The position numbers were made by a program, and so were the translations under genes. Positions 45,595-53,482 of a stretch of 64,000 nucleotides of DNA are shown here, in pieces; the stretch's first letter is position 1, and every line of letters begins with the position of its first letter. This DNA is from Gemmata massiliana (GTDB taxonomy: Bacteria > Planctomycetota > Planctomycetia > Gemmatales > Gemmataceae): NCBI GenBank assembly GCA_000531095.1, contig HG799464.1:250841-314840 (forward strand), given 5' to 3'. Below the pieces are notes generated by a model that saw only the letters and a program-made list of their open reading frames with translations, made no database searches and was not told where the DNA came from.

Positions 45595-47544
45595 ATGTTC
45601 CGCCGGTTGCCGACGTTCCTGCCGTTAACTTTCGCGGCAACGGTCGGTCTGTTCGTGCTCACCTCGTTCCTCACCGCCCAGCCGACCCCTCCGACGCCCG
45701 ACTCTGGGACCGGGGTGAAACGGAGCCAAGAAGAGAATCTGAAATTCTACAAGACGTTCAGAGACCAGGTGTTGCGTCTCGCTCAGAAGTGGGAAAAGAG
45801 CGACAGTCCCGAAGACAAGGACCGTGCCAAGTCGCTCCGCGCCGTGCTGAAGTTGGCCGAAGAGCGCGGCGTCGAGAAGCTGTTCAAGGAGCTGATCGAG
45901 GGACTCAATGGCAAGAACCTCGGGGGCAGCGAATTTGACTCGCTCCTCGGCAAGGACAAGCAACTGATCGCCGCGCTGAACGAGATCCTCGAACTCCTCC
46001 AAACCGACGACGAAACGGCCCGGCTCAAGGAGCAGATTCGGAAACTCGAAGAGGCCATTAAAGCGATCCGTGAAATCAAGACCAAACAGGAGAACCTGCT
46101 CGCGCGGACCTTCAACCCGAAGAGCGACAACGACAAGCTCTCGAAAGACCAGAAGGATCTCGCGAAGTCGACGCAGGATCTGGCCAACAAGCTCGCGAAG
46201 GCGGCCGACCCGAACGCTAAGGGCACCCCGAACGCGGGCGACAAGCAGGACGCGAAGTCCGAGAACAAGGCCGAACCGAAGCCAGGCGAGAACACCGCCG
46301 AGAACAAGCCCGATACCAAGGAAAACAAGAGCGACAACAAGGAGGGTATGGGCGGCGCCCCGATGGACCCGAAGGGCGGGAGCGAGTCCAAGCCGATGGG
46401 CGGCATGGGGATGCCGATGGCGGGCGGCGACAAGCCGGCCCCGATGGACCCGAAGGGCGGCGAGGCCAAGCCGAACGGCGAGTCCAAGCCGATGGACCCG
46501 ATGGCCGGTGAACCCAAGCCGATGAGTGGCGAGAGCAAGGCCCAGGGCGCGGGCAAAGCCGAGAGCAAGCCGTCGGCCGGTCAGCCGGGCGGCGAGGGCA
46601 AGCCGATGGGTGGTGAGGGCATGGGCGGCATGGGCATGGGGCAACCCAGCCCCGGCGGGTCCAAGAGTGGCGGTTCTCCGTCGGGCGGCAGCCCACCCCC
46701 GCAACAGGGCGGCAAGAAGGATCCCGCGGCCCAGAACGTGCAAGAAGCCGTCCCACAACAGCAGGGCGCGGAAGAGGACATCAAGAAGAACGAAAAGACG
46801 CCGGCTACCAAGAAGCAGGACGAGGCGATCAAGAAACTGGAAGAGGCGCTCAAGGATCTCGAAGCGCGCCTGAAGCAACTCCGCGAGAAGGAACTGGCCA
46901 AACTCCTCGCGAACCTCGAACAGCGCGTCACTCTGATGCTCAAGCTCCAGGCGGAAGTGAAGGTCGATACCGAGAACATTGACAAGACCGTTCAGTCGCT
47001 CGGCGGCAAACCGGCGATCGCGGAGATCCAGAAGAGCCAGACCCAGGCCGACAAGGAGAGCCAGATCGTCGGGATCGCCGAGGCCACGCTCAAACTGATG
47101 GAGGGCGAGGGCAGTGCGGTCGTGTTCGCGGGTGTGCTGAAGGAAGTCAAGGGCGATATGGAGTCCGTTCAGAAGCGCCTGAACGAGGCCCGTGTGGGTG
47201 CGGACACGCAGCAGATCGAGTCGGACATCATCGAGCAGCTCAAGATGATGAAAGAGGCGCTCAAAAAGGCCCGGCAAGACCTCGAAAACAAGCCGAGCGA
47301 GCCGAAGCCCAACGACCCGAACGCGAAGAAGCCGGACAACAAACTGCTGGAACTGCTCGCCGAACTCAAACTGGTGCGGTCCCTGCAAGAGCAAGTGAAC
47401 AAGCGGACCGTCATGTACAACAAGCAAGACCCGGGTGAACAGGCCAAGGATGCTCTGATTCAGGCCGAACTGAACCAGCTCGCGGCGCGTCAAAAAGTGC
47501 TGCAGGAGATGCTGCACAAGATCGCCACAAAGGAAAATCAGTGA
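45595..47544 (+). CDS. Secreted coiled-coil protein with low-complexity Gly/Pro/Lys/Met linker
   Basis: 649 residues. A signal peptide or anchor (MFRRLPTFLPLTFAATVGLF) is followed by coiled-coil-prone helices rich in Lys and Glu up to about residue 205. A low-complexity region of roughly 170 residues follows, built from repeats of the type GE(S/A)KPMDPKGG and GGMGMP, then a second long coiled coil (EEALKDLEARLKQLREKELA) to the end. The ribosome binding site GGAGGGAGG is strong. It could be a long extended surface or periplasmic protein held by helical rods with a flexible middle. No enzymatic motif is seen and no family was recognised. It opens a group of exported proteins. Confidence 0.7.
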   Translation: MFRRLPTFLPLTFAATVGLFVLTSFLTAQPTPPTPDSGTGVKRSQEENLKFYKTFRDQVLRLAQKWEKSDSPEDKDRAKSLRAVLKLAEERGVEKLFKELIEGLNGKNLGGSEFDSLLGKDKQLIAALNEILELLQTDDETARLKEQIRKLEEAIKAIREIKTKQENLLARTFNPKSDNDKLSKDQKDLAKSTQDLANKLAKAADPNAKGTPNAGDKQDAKSENKAEPKPGENTAENKPDTKENKSDNKEGMGGAPMDPKGGSESKPMGGMGMPMAGGDKPAPMDPKGGEAKPNGESKPMDPMAGEPKPMSGESKAQGAGKAESKPSAGQPGGEGKPMGGEGMGGMGMGQPSPGGSKSGGSPSGGSPPPQQGGKKDPAAQNVQEAVPQQQGAEEDIKKNEKTPATKKQDEAIKKLEEALKDLEARLKQLREKELAKLLANLEQRVTLMLKLQAEVKVDTENIDKTVQSLGGKPAIAEIQKSQTQADKESQIVGIAEATLKLMEGEGSAVVFAGVLKEVKGDMESVQKRLNEARVGADTQQIESDIIEQLKMMKEALKKARQDLENKPSEPKPNDPNAKKPDNKLLELLAELKLVRSLQEQVNKRTVMYNKQDPGEQAKDALIQAELNQLAARQKVLQEMLHKIATKENQ

Positions 47545-47728
47545 GCTAAAAATGAGGAAGTCGGGCGGCCGGCACGGAATTTGTTGTGTCGGTTCCCGAG
47601 AAAAGCTAAGCTTCAGGTGTGAAAAAAACGTGCGGTGGTCGTCTACTGCTCAGGGATGGCCGCCGCGTGTCCACAAACGTCACAAAAACTCTCCGTTTCG
47701 GAACGCATTAACCCCCAGGAGTTTTGCC

Positions 47729-48829
47729 GTGAAGATTCGCCAGCTGTTTGCGGCCGCCGCGGTCTCCGCGGGACTGGCCGTCACCGTCACCCCGGCGTTC
47801 GCTGCCGAACCGGCCAAGAAGCCGACGTTCGGGTTCAGCACGCTCAAAGCAGCAACCCCCGAATCCGCTAAAGCCAAGTGCGAAGCGTGGTTGAAGTCGG
47901 TCGGCCAGTTCGATCAGGCGGCCTTCGACAAGGTTTGGGCCGACGAGAAGCGGACCGTTCTTGATCGCACCGCCGACTCCCTCGCTCTGGGCAACTCCGA
48001 AGTCGCCGCGATGCTCGCCAACGTGCGCAAGCAAGACGCCGTGGCGCCGGACGCCGTCCCGGGCATCCTGAAGGACGACAAGCAGGACACCTTCTTCCGC
48101 ACCAACGTCGCGCTGGCGTTCGCGAAGGCCGCGGCCAGCAAGAAGGTGTACGAAGAGGCCATCGACGCGCTCAAGGGCGTGAACCCGGACGTCGCGGTCG
48201 ACCCGGCCAGCTTGTACTTCTTCAAGGCGGTTTCCCACCACGGGACCGCGATGAAAACCGGCGACAAGGAAGCGGCGATCAGCTCGATCGTCAAGCTCCT
48301 TGATGACGTGGCAGACGCCCCGGACCGCTACAAGATCGTCGCCACCCTCATGTTCTTTGAAATGCAGAACTGGGCCAGCGACCCGAAGGATCTCTCGAAC
48401 ATCGGCCGCCTGATGGACAACAGCGGGCGCCGGCTCGACCTCGCCCGCGGCGGCGAGAAGACCCAGGACATCCAAAAGAAGATCGTGTTCCGCCTCGACG
48501 AGATCATCAAGGAACTCGAATCCCAGTGCAAGGGCGGTAACTGCAACGGTGGCAACTGCCCCGGTGGTGGCCAGGGGAACGGCAACGGGAGCGGTAACAA
48601 CCTGAACCCGAGCAAGCCAGCCGCCGACAGCAAGATCATGGGCGGCAGCGGTCCGGGTAAGGTTACCGACCAGGAACTGCGCAAGATCGCCGAACAGTGG
48701 GGCACCCTGCCGGCCGCGCAACGGGCCAAGGTCGTCCAGGACATCACCCGCGACCTGCCGGCCAAGTTCGAGCCGATGATCAAGAACTACTTCGAGTCCC
48801 TGGACAAGATCCACGGGTACAAGAAGTGA
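47729..48829 (+). CDS. Secreted hypothetical protein with Gly/Asn/Cys linker
   Basis: 366 residues. The GTG start at 47729 is set by AGGAG eight bases upstream and by the signal peptide that follows (KIRQLFAAAAVSAGLAVTV ... AFAA). The mature protein is helical, with a TPR-like pattern (residues about 60-230), then a short cysteine- and glycine-rich spacer, CKGGNCNGGNCPGGG, followed by a Gly/Asn stretch. It closes with a helical segment (VTDQELRKIAEQWGTLPAAQ) typical of planctomycete secreted proteins. The two CxGGN repeats could bind metal or form disulphides. A good hairpin terminator follows the stop. Role unknown; it lies between the coiled-coil protein and the NPCBM protein on the same strand. 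Confidence 0.68.
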   Translation: MKIRQLFAAAAVSAGLAVTVTPAFAAEPAKKPTFGFSTLKAATPESAKAKCEAWLKSVGQFDQAAFDKVWADEKRTVLDRTADSLALGNSEVAAMLANVRKQDAVAPDAVPGILKDDKQDTFFRTNVALAFAKAAASKKVYEEAIDALKGVNPDVAVDPASLYFFKAVSHHGTAMKTGDKEAAISSIVKLLDDVADAPDRYKIVATLMFFEMQNWASDPKDLSNIGRLMDNSGRRLDLARGGEKTQDIQKKIVFRLDEIIKELESQCKGGNCNGGNCPGGGQGNGNGSGNNLNPSKPAADSKIMGGSGPGKVTDQELRKIAEQWGTLPAAQRAKVVQDITRDLPAKFEPMIKNYFESLDKIHGYKK

Positions 48830-48858
48830 TTGGTCGGCGCGCACTGACGGTGTAATCT

Positions 48859-48896
48859 AGGCGGTGGCCGACCGAAATCGGCCACCGCCTCTTTGT
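48859..48896 (+). terminator. Rho-independent-type terminator
   Basis: AGGCGGTGGCCGA (48859-48871) and TCGGCCACCGCCT (48878-48890) form a perfect 13-bp stem with loop CCGAAA, followed by CTTTGTTC. It ends the preceding secreted protein gene; the next gene starts at 48958. Confidence 0.7.
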
Positions 48897-48957
48897 TCAG
48901 AGCGGTGATTTTGTTGGCCGCGCTTTCGAGCCGATCTTCAGCGCGAGGAACTCAACT

Positions 48958-50211
48958 ATGCAATTCCCCCGCCGCGCCGCGGTTCTCGTCACGGGGTTTC
49001 TGGTTCTGGCAGTCGGTGCGCCCGGCGCGATCGGCGACGACGTGACCACCAGTGCCGGTAAGAAGCTCAACGGCAAACTCGTGAGCGTGGACGCCCAGGG
49101 CGTCATGTTCGCAGTGGGCGAGAGCAAGGCCCAGATCCCGGCGCGCGACATCGTGGTGGTCGATTTGGGGAACAAGGTCGCTCCGATCCCGAAGGACGTG
49201 AGCACCTACTCCGAGATCGAACTGACGGACGGGTCGACGTTCCGGGTCGTGAAGTTCGCGCTGAAGGGCAAGCAGGTCGAGGCCGACCTGATTCCCGGTC
49301 CGCAGGGCGTTCCGCTCCCGAAGCTCGATCTCCCGATGGGCGCGGTCTTCTCCGCGATGAAGCGGGCCGACGACCCGAAGGTGCGCGACTCGTGGAAGAA
49401 ACTCCTGACGACGCGCGGTAAGCGCGACCTGTACGTGATCGCGCAAGAAACCGGTTTCACGTACATCCAGGGCACGGTCCTCGGCGGCGCGGTCGACGAC
49501 CGGGGCCGGGCCGTTGTGAACTTCGAGAAAGAGGCCGGCGGGAAGGACGACCTGCAACTGTCGCGTTCGGCGGGCCTCGTGTTCTACCAACCGCAGCCGC
49601 CGACCATCGCGCCGACGCTGTGCAAGGTGACGGACGTGTTCGGTAACGCGCTCACGGCGACCGAGATCGCGATCTCGGACACGGGCGTTGCCGTCAAGAC
49701 GGTCGCGGGGGTCACGGTCAAATACGCCTCCACCGCGGCGCTCGTGAAGCTCGACTACGCACTCGGGAACGTGGCTTACCTGTCGGACCTCGACCCGCAA
49801 CTCGAACTCCCCGAGATCCCGGCCATCGAGAAGCGCCTCAACCCCAACGCGGCGTACCTCAAGGACCGCTCGCTCTCGAACGAACCGATCAAATTGGAGA
49901 ACCAGACGTTCCCGAAGGGCGTCTGCATGGCCCCCGATACGGTTGCGACGTTCAACCTCGGTGGCGACTACACGCAGTTCAAAGCGACCGTGGGGATCGA
50001 CGAGAACGGCGCGAACGCGACGAGCGCCGCGCGGGTCACGATCGAGGCCGACGGTCAGGTCGTGTTCACGCAAGAACTGAAGCGGAAGGACAAGCCAAAG
50101 GGGTTAGTTCTGGCCGTGAAGGGCGTCAAGCAACTGCGCGTCATCGTCGAAGCGGACACACCGTTCAACGGGAACTACGTCACGCTGGCCGAGGCCCGCG
50201 TCCAGAAGTGA
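48958..50211 (+). CDS. Secreted NPCBM-domain protein
   Basis: 417 residues. A signal peptide (MQFPRRAAVLVTGFLVLAVG) is followed by a beta-rich section with repeated SH3-like units (KKLNGKLVSVDAQGVMFAVG; NALTATEIAISDTGVAVKTV). The last 150 residues are an NPCBM/NEW2 galactose-binding-like domain, recognised by GVCMAPDTVATFNLGG and the closing VKGVKQLRVIVEADT. Such domains bind carbohydrates and are abundant in planctomycete exported proteins. The start has GAGGAACTC upstream. It precedes three S1C/PDZ protease-like genes and is probably transcribed with them or independently from the promoter after the terminator at 48859-48896. Confidence 0.8.
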   Translation: MQFPRRAAVLVTGFLVLAVGAPGAIGDDVTTSAGKKLNGKLVSVDAQGVMFAVGESKAQIPARDIVVVDLGNKVAPIPKDVSTYSEIELTDGSTFRVVKFALKGKQVEADLIPGPQGVPLPKLDLPMGAVFSAMKRADDPKVRDSWKKLLTTRGKRDLYVIAQETGFTYIQGTVLGGAVDDRGRAVVNFEKEAGGKDDLQLSRSAGLVFYQPQPPTIAPTLCKVTDVFGNALTATEIAISDTGVAVKTVAGVTVKYASTAALVKLDYALGNVAYLSDLDPQLELPEIPAIEKRLNPNAAYLKDRSLSNEPIKLENQTFPKGVCMAPDTVATFNLGGDYTQFKATVGIDENGANATSAARVTIEADGQVVFTQELKRKDKPKGLVLAVKGVKQLRVIVEADTPFNGNYVTLAEARVQK

Positions 50212-50319
50212 CGCCGCGCGTGGGCACGGTTAGATACTGAGATCATCAATTATGGGTGGGCTGTCGCACTCGCCTCTTGGGGCGGCCCGCTCAATTCGCA
50301 CACCTTTCGGGGCTTCACC

Positions 50320-52143
50320 ATGAGCCGATTCCCTCGACCGTCCCGTTTGTTGGCGGTGGCCGCGTGTGCGGTCGTCGCGTCCGCGGGCCTGTTGGTGCCG
50401 GTGGCGCCCGCGGCCCCGCTCGACGTGGACAAGGCCGTACTCGACGCCCAGACCCAGCGCATCGCCGCGATCAAGAAGGTTCACCCGGCCGTGGTCGCGG
50501 TGTGCATGCCCAACGGCGAGGGGTGCGGGTCCGGCGTGCTCATCGACGCCGAGGGGTACGCACTGACCAACTTCCACGTCGTCCAGGCAACCGGCCCGCT
50601 CCCGAAGGCGGGACTGGCCGACGGCGTGCTCTACGACGCGGTCGTGTGCGGCATCGACAAGGTCGGCGACGTGGCTCTGATCCGCATGCTCCCGAAGGAG
50701 AAGGGCAAGCCGTTCCCGTTCGTGAAACTCGGGGACAGCGACAAGGTGCGCGGCGGGGACTGGTCGCTAGCGATGGGCAACCCGTTCTCACTGGCGATGG
50801 ACTTCACCCCGACCGTCACTTACGGTCTCGTCAGCGGGGTGAACCGCTACCAGCCGCCCGAAGGGAAGGGGCTGCTGGAGTACACGGACTGCATCCAGAT
50901 CGAGACCTCGATCAACCCCGGGAACTCGGGCGGCCCGCTGTTCAACATGCAGGGCGAACTGATCGGGATCAACGGGCGGGGTTCGTTCGAGAAGCGCGGG
51001 CGCGTGAACTCGGGCGTCGGGTACGCGATCTCGATCAACCAGATCAAGAACTTCATGGGCCACCTGCGGGCCGGGATCGACACCGACCACGCGACGCTCG
51101 GGGCGTTCGTCGCGAGCAAGTCCGAGGACGCGGCACTGGCGCAGATCGTCGTGAAGCAGATCCTGGACGAGAGCGACGCCTTTCGGCGCGGGCTGGAGAA
51201 CAACGACCAGTTGCTGGAATTCGCCGGGCGCGCGATGACGAGCACGAACCAGTACAAGAACGCGCTGGGAATTTATCCCAAGGACTGGCGCCTGCCGCTC
51301 AAGATCCGCCGGGCGAACGAGCAGAAGGAGCTGCTGGTCCGGTTGATGGGGAACATGGAAAAGGAGCGGGAGAAGCCGCCGGTACCCGGCGAAGGGCCGC
51401 CCCAACCGCCTCCCTCGGCCCCGGCGCCGAAGCCGTCCGGTGAGGTCGCCAAAATGTTCGAGGAGAAGAAGGGGTACTCGAACTGGTACTTCAACACCCT
51501 CGAGCGCAACAAGTTGCTCGCCGAGTTCAAGAAGCACGGGGACTTCTCGAACGTCGCGGGCTCCTGGACGATCGAAGGTTCTTACAAAATGGCCGACCGC
51601 GAGGGCGCGATGCGGGCCGAGGTCGCCGAAAACAAGGACTCGGCGCGGGTCACGCTGAAGATGAACGTCGAGACTTCGCTCGAACCGCTCAAGCAGTCGG
51701 ACATCGGGCTCCAGAAGCAGCCGCTCGGTAGCGGCGGGTTGATGGCGGCACTGTACCAGTACCACCGGTTCCTCACCGTTGGCGAGAAGGGCTTCGAGGG
51801 CGGTTTCGCCCACGGCGGCAACGAGCCGTTTTACCCGTACCCGGCCGACGGCTCGGCCCCCAAGTCGCTCGCGTCACTCCGCGTGGACTGTGCGGTGATC
51901 GTGAGCAAGCACGGCTCGGTGAACTGCAAGTGGTTCTTCTCGCTCAAGGACAACACGCTCCTCGGGTTCGAGTCGTACATCGCAAAGGACTCGAAGGACG
52001 CCGAAGCCGACCCGTGCGAGGTGTACTTCTCCGACTACAAGGACGTGGACGGGCGCAAGTTGCCGGGCCGCATCGAGGTGCGCCACGCGGACAAGCGCTA
52101 CGCGGTGCTCACCCCGGCGAAATGGACGCTCGGCGGCAAGTAA
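50320..52143 (+). CDS. S1C trypsin-like serine protease with intact catalytic triad
   Basis: 607 residues. A signal peptide (RPSRLLAVAACAVVASAGLL) is followed by a trypsin-like double beta-barrel. The triad is complete: His86 in TNFHVV, Asp117 in VGDVALIR, and Ser203 in NPGNSGGP. The family is that of HtrA/DegP, but no PDZ domain is seen after the protease part. Instead there is a long Pro-rich linker (PPVPGEGPPQPPPSAPAPKP) and a C-terminal domain of about 230 residues, unrecognised, with beta-strand character (GSWTIEGSYKMADREG; YTLTPAKW-like end). It is presumably exported and may degrade or check envelope proteins. It is the only one of three neighbouring S1C-like genes that looks catalytically competent. 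Confidence 0.85.
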   Translation: MSRFPRPSRLLAVAACAVVASAGLLVPVAPAAPLDVDKAVLDAQTQRIAAIKKVHPAVVAVCMPNGEGCGSGVLIDAEGYALTNFHVVQATGPLPKAGLADGVLYDAVVCGIDKVGDVALIRMLPKEKGKPFPFVKLGDSDKVRGGDWSLAMGNPFSLAMDFTPTVTYGLVSGVNRYQPPEGKGLLEYTDCIQIETSINPGNSGGPLFNMQGELIGINGRGSFEKRGRVNSGVGYAISINQIKNFMGHLRAGIDTDHATLGAFVASKSEDAALAQIVVKQILDESDAFRRGLENNDQLLEFAGRAMTSTNQYKNALGIYPKDWRLPLKIRRANEQKELLVRLMGNMEKEREKPPVPGEGPPQPPPSAPAPKPSGEVAKMFEEKKGYSNWYFNTLERNKLLAEFKKHGDFSNVAGSWTIEGSYKMADREGAMRAEVAENKDSARVTLKMNVETSLEPLKQSDIGLQKQPLGSGGLMAALYQYHRFLTVGEKGFEGGFAHGGNEPFYPYPADGSAPKSLASLRVDCAVIVSKHGSVNCKWFFSLKDNTLLGFESYIAKDSKDAEADPCEVYFSDYKDVDGRKLPGRIEVRHADKRYAVLTPAKWTLGGK

Positions 52144-52158
52144 ATTCCGGTTCCCGTG

Positions 52159-52192
52159 AGGCCCGCGCGCCCGATCGCGCGGGCCTTTGATC
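52159..52192 (+). terminator. Rho-independent-type terminator
   Basis: AGGCCCGCGCG (52159-52169) and CGCGCGGGCCT (52176-52186) form an 11-bp stem with loop CCCGAT, followed by TTGATCC. It lies between the active protease gene and the next, PDZ-containing one. Confidence 0.6.
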
Positions 52193-52217
52193 CTTCACCC
52201 CGGCACACACAATTACC

Positions 52218-53402
52218 ATGTTCACGCGATACTCTGTGTTCCTCGCCGCGGTCGCACTTCTCGGTGCGCTCGCGCCCGCGCCCGCGGCCGATCCGTTCGC
52301 GGAAACGGCGGAAAAGGCGAACAAGAAACTGGTGAAGGTCTTCGGGGCCGGCGGGTTCCAGCGGATCAACAACTACGGCACCGGGATCGTCATCAGCAAG
52401 GAAGGGCACGTTCTCACGGTTGCGAGTCAGTTGCTCGATACGACCGCGCTGGTCGTTCACCTCTACGACGGCCAGCGCCTCCCGGCGCAGGTGATCGTGA
52501 CCGAGCCGTTCCTGGACGTCGCGCTCATCAAGATCCGGCCGGAGGGTAAGAAGCTCGACGAGCCGACCGGCCTCGACCTCGACTACTTCGACTTCGAGGC
52601 CGCGGCGAAGCGCCCCCCGGCCGCGCCGGGCGACTGGATCCTGGCCATGAGCAACACGTTCGAGATCGCGCTCCGCGACGAGCCGCTCAGCGTGCAGCGC
52701 GGGGTCGTCTCCGCATACACGAAGATGGCCGGGCGCCGCGGGATCTTCGAGTTCCCGTATACCGGCGACGTGTACGTCGTGGACGCGATCACCAACAACC
52801 CCGGGGCCGCAGGCGGCGCGCTGTTGAACCGCAAGGGCGAACTGCTCGGCATCATCGGGCGCGAGATCAAGAACACCCTGACCGAGACGTGGATGAACTA
52901 CGCGATCCCGGTCGGCGGGAAGGTCGACGTGAAGGAAAAGACGATCACGAAGGACAAGGACGGGAAGGAGATCGAGGGCGAGAAGGTCACCACGATCTCG
53001 ATGCCCGAGTTCGTCAACCTAGCGATGCAGGGGAAGTACAAGCCGGTCAAGCGGACCGACGTGATCGGGCAGGGCGGGTACCACGGGATCGTCTTCGTGC
53101 CCAACGTGGTCGAGCGGACGCCCGCGTTCATTGAGGACGTGGTTCCGGGGTCGCCCGCGGACAAGGCGGGGCTGCGGCCCGACGATCTCGTGAGCTTCGT
53201 CGACGGCGAACCGGTCGTCAGCATCAAGGCGTTCGACGAGTTCATCAAGAAGCACACGCGGACCGGTAGCAAGATCCGGCTCGAAGTACGGCGCGGGGAG
53301 ACGCTCCAGCCCATCGAGGTGGAACTCGGAGCCCACCCGCCCAAACCCAGTAAGCCGATGCCCCCGGGGCCGCCGACCGTCACGACCCCTCCGAAGAAGT
53401 AA
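52218..53402 (+). CDS. S1C/PDZ protein with lost catalytic residues (pseudoprotease)
   Basis: 394 residues with a signal peptide (MFTRYSVFLAAVALLGALAP), an S1C beta-barrel and one C-terminal PDZ domain (SPADKAGLRPDDLVSFVDGE). The fold is that of HtrA, but the catalytic His position reads Ser70 (TVASQLLD instead of TNAHVV) and the nucleophile position reads Ala198 (NPGAAGGA instead of NPGNSGGP). The Asp position is kept (FLDVALIKI). Two of three catalytic residues are lost, so it cannot be a normal serine protease. It may bind substrates or regulate the active paralogue upstream. A Pro-rich tail (PPKPSKPMPPGPPTVTTPP) ends the protein. Confidence 0.83.
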   Translation: MFTRYSVFLAAVALLGALAPAPAADPFAETAEKANKKLVKVFGAGGFQRINNYGTGIVISKEGHVLTVASQLLDTTALVVHLYDGQRLPAQVIVTEPFLDVALIKIRPEGKKLDEPTGLDLDYFDFEAAAKRPPAAPGDWILAMSNTFEIALRDEPLSVQRGVVSAYTKMAGRRGIFEFPYTGDVYVVDAITNNPGAAGGALLNRKGELLGIIGREIKNTLTETWMNYAIPVGGKVDVKEKTITKDKDGKEIEGEKVTTISMPEFVNLAMQGKYKPVKRTDVIGQGGYHGIVFVPNVVERTPAFIEDVVPGSPADKAGLRPDDLVSFVDGEPVVSIKAFDEFIKKHTRTGSKIRLEVRRGETLQPIEVELGAHPPKPSKPMPPGPPTVTTPPKK

Positions 53403-53413
53403 CCGACTTTTTG

Positions 53414-53437
53414 GGCGCCGGTTCGAGCCGGCGCCCC
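53414..53437 (+). terminator. Short G+C hairpin after the second S1C-like gene
   Basis: GGGCGCCGG (53414-53422) pairs with CCGGCGCCC (53429-53437) around TTCGAG. There is no T-run on the plus strand. Read through to the next gene, which starts 46 bases further on, is likely. Confidence 0.4.
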
Positions 53438-53482
53438 GACCGACACAATCATTAACGGACCGCACTTATTCGGAACTCACCG

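Noticed and set aside
45625-47517. A 630-residue minus-strand open frame across the coiled-coil protein gene
   Set aside because: It mirrors the low-complexity plus-strand gene, which has a strong ribosome binding site and signal peptide.
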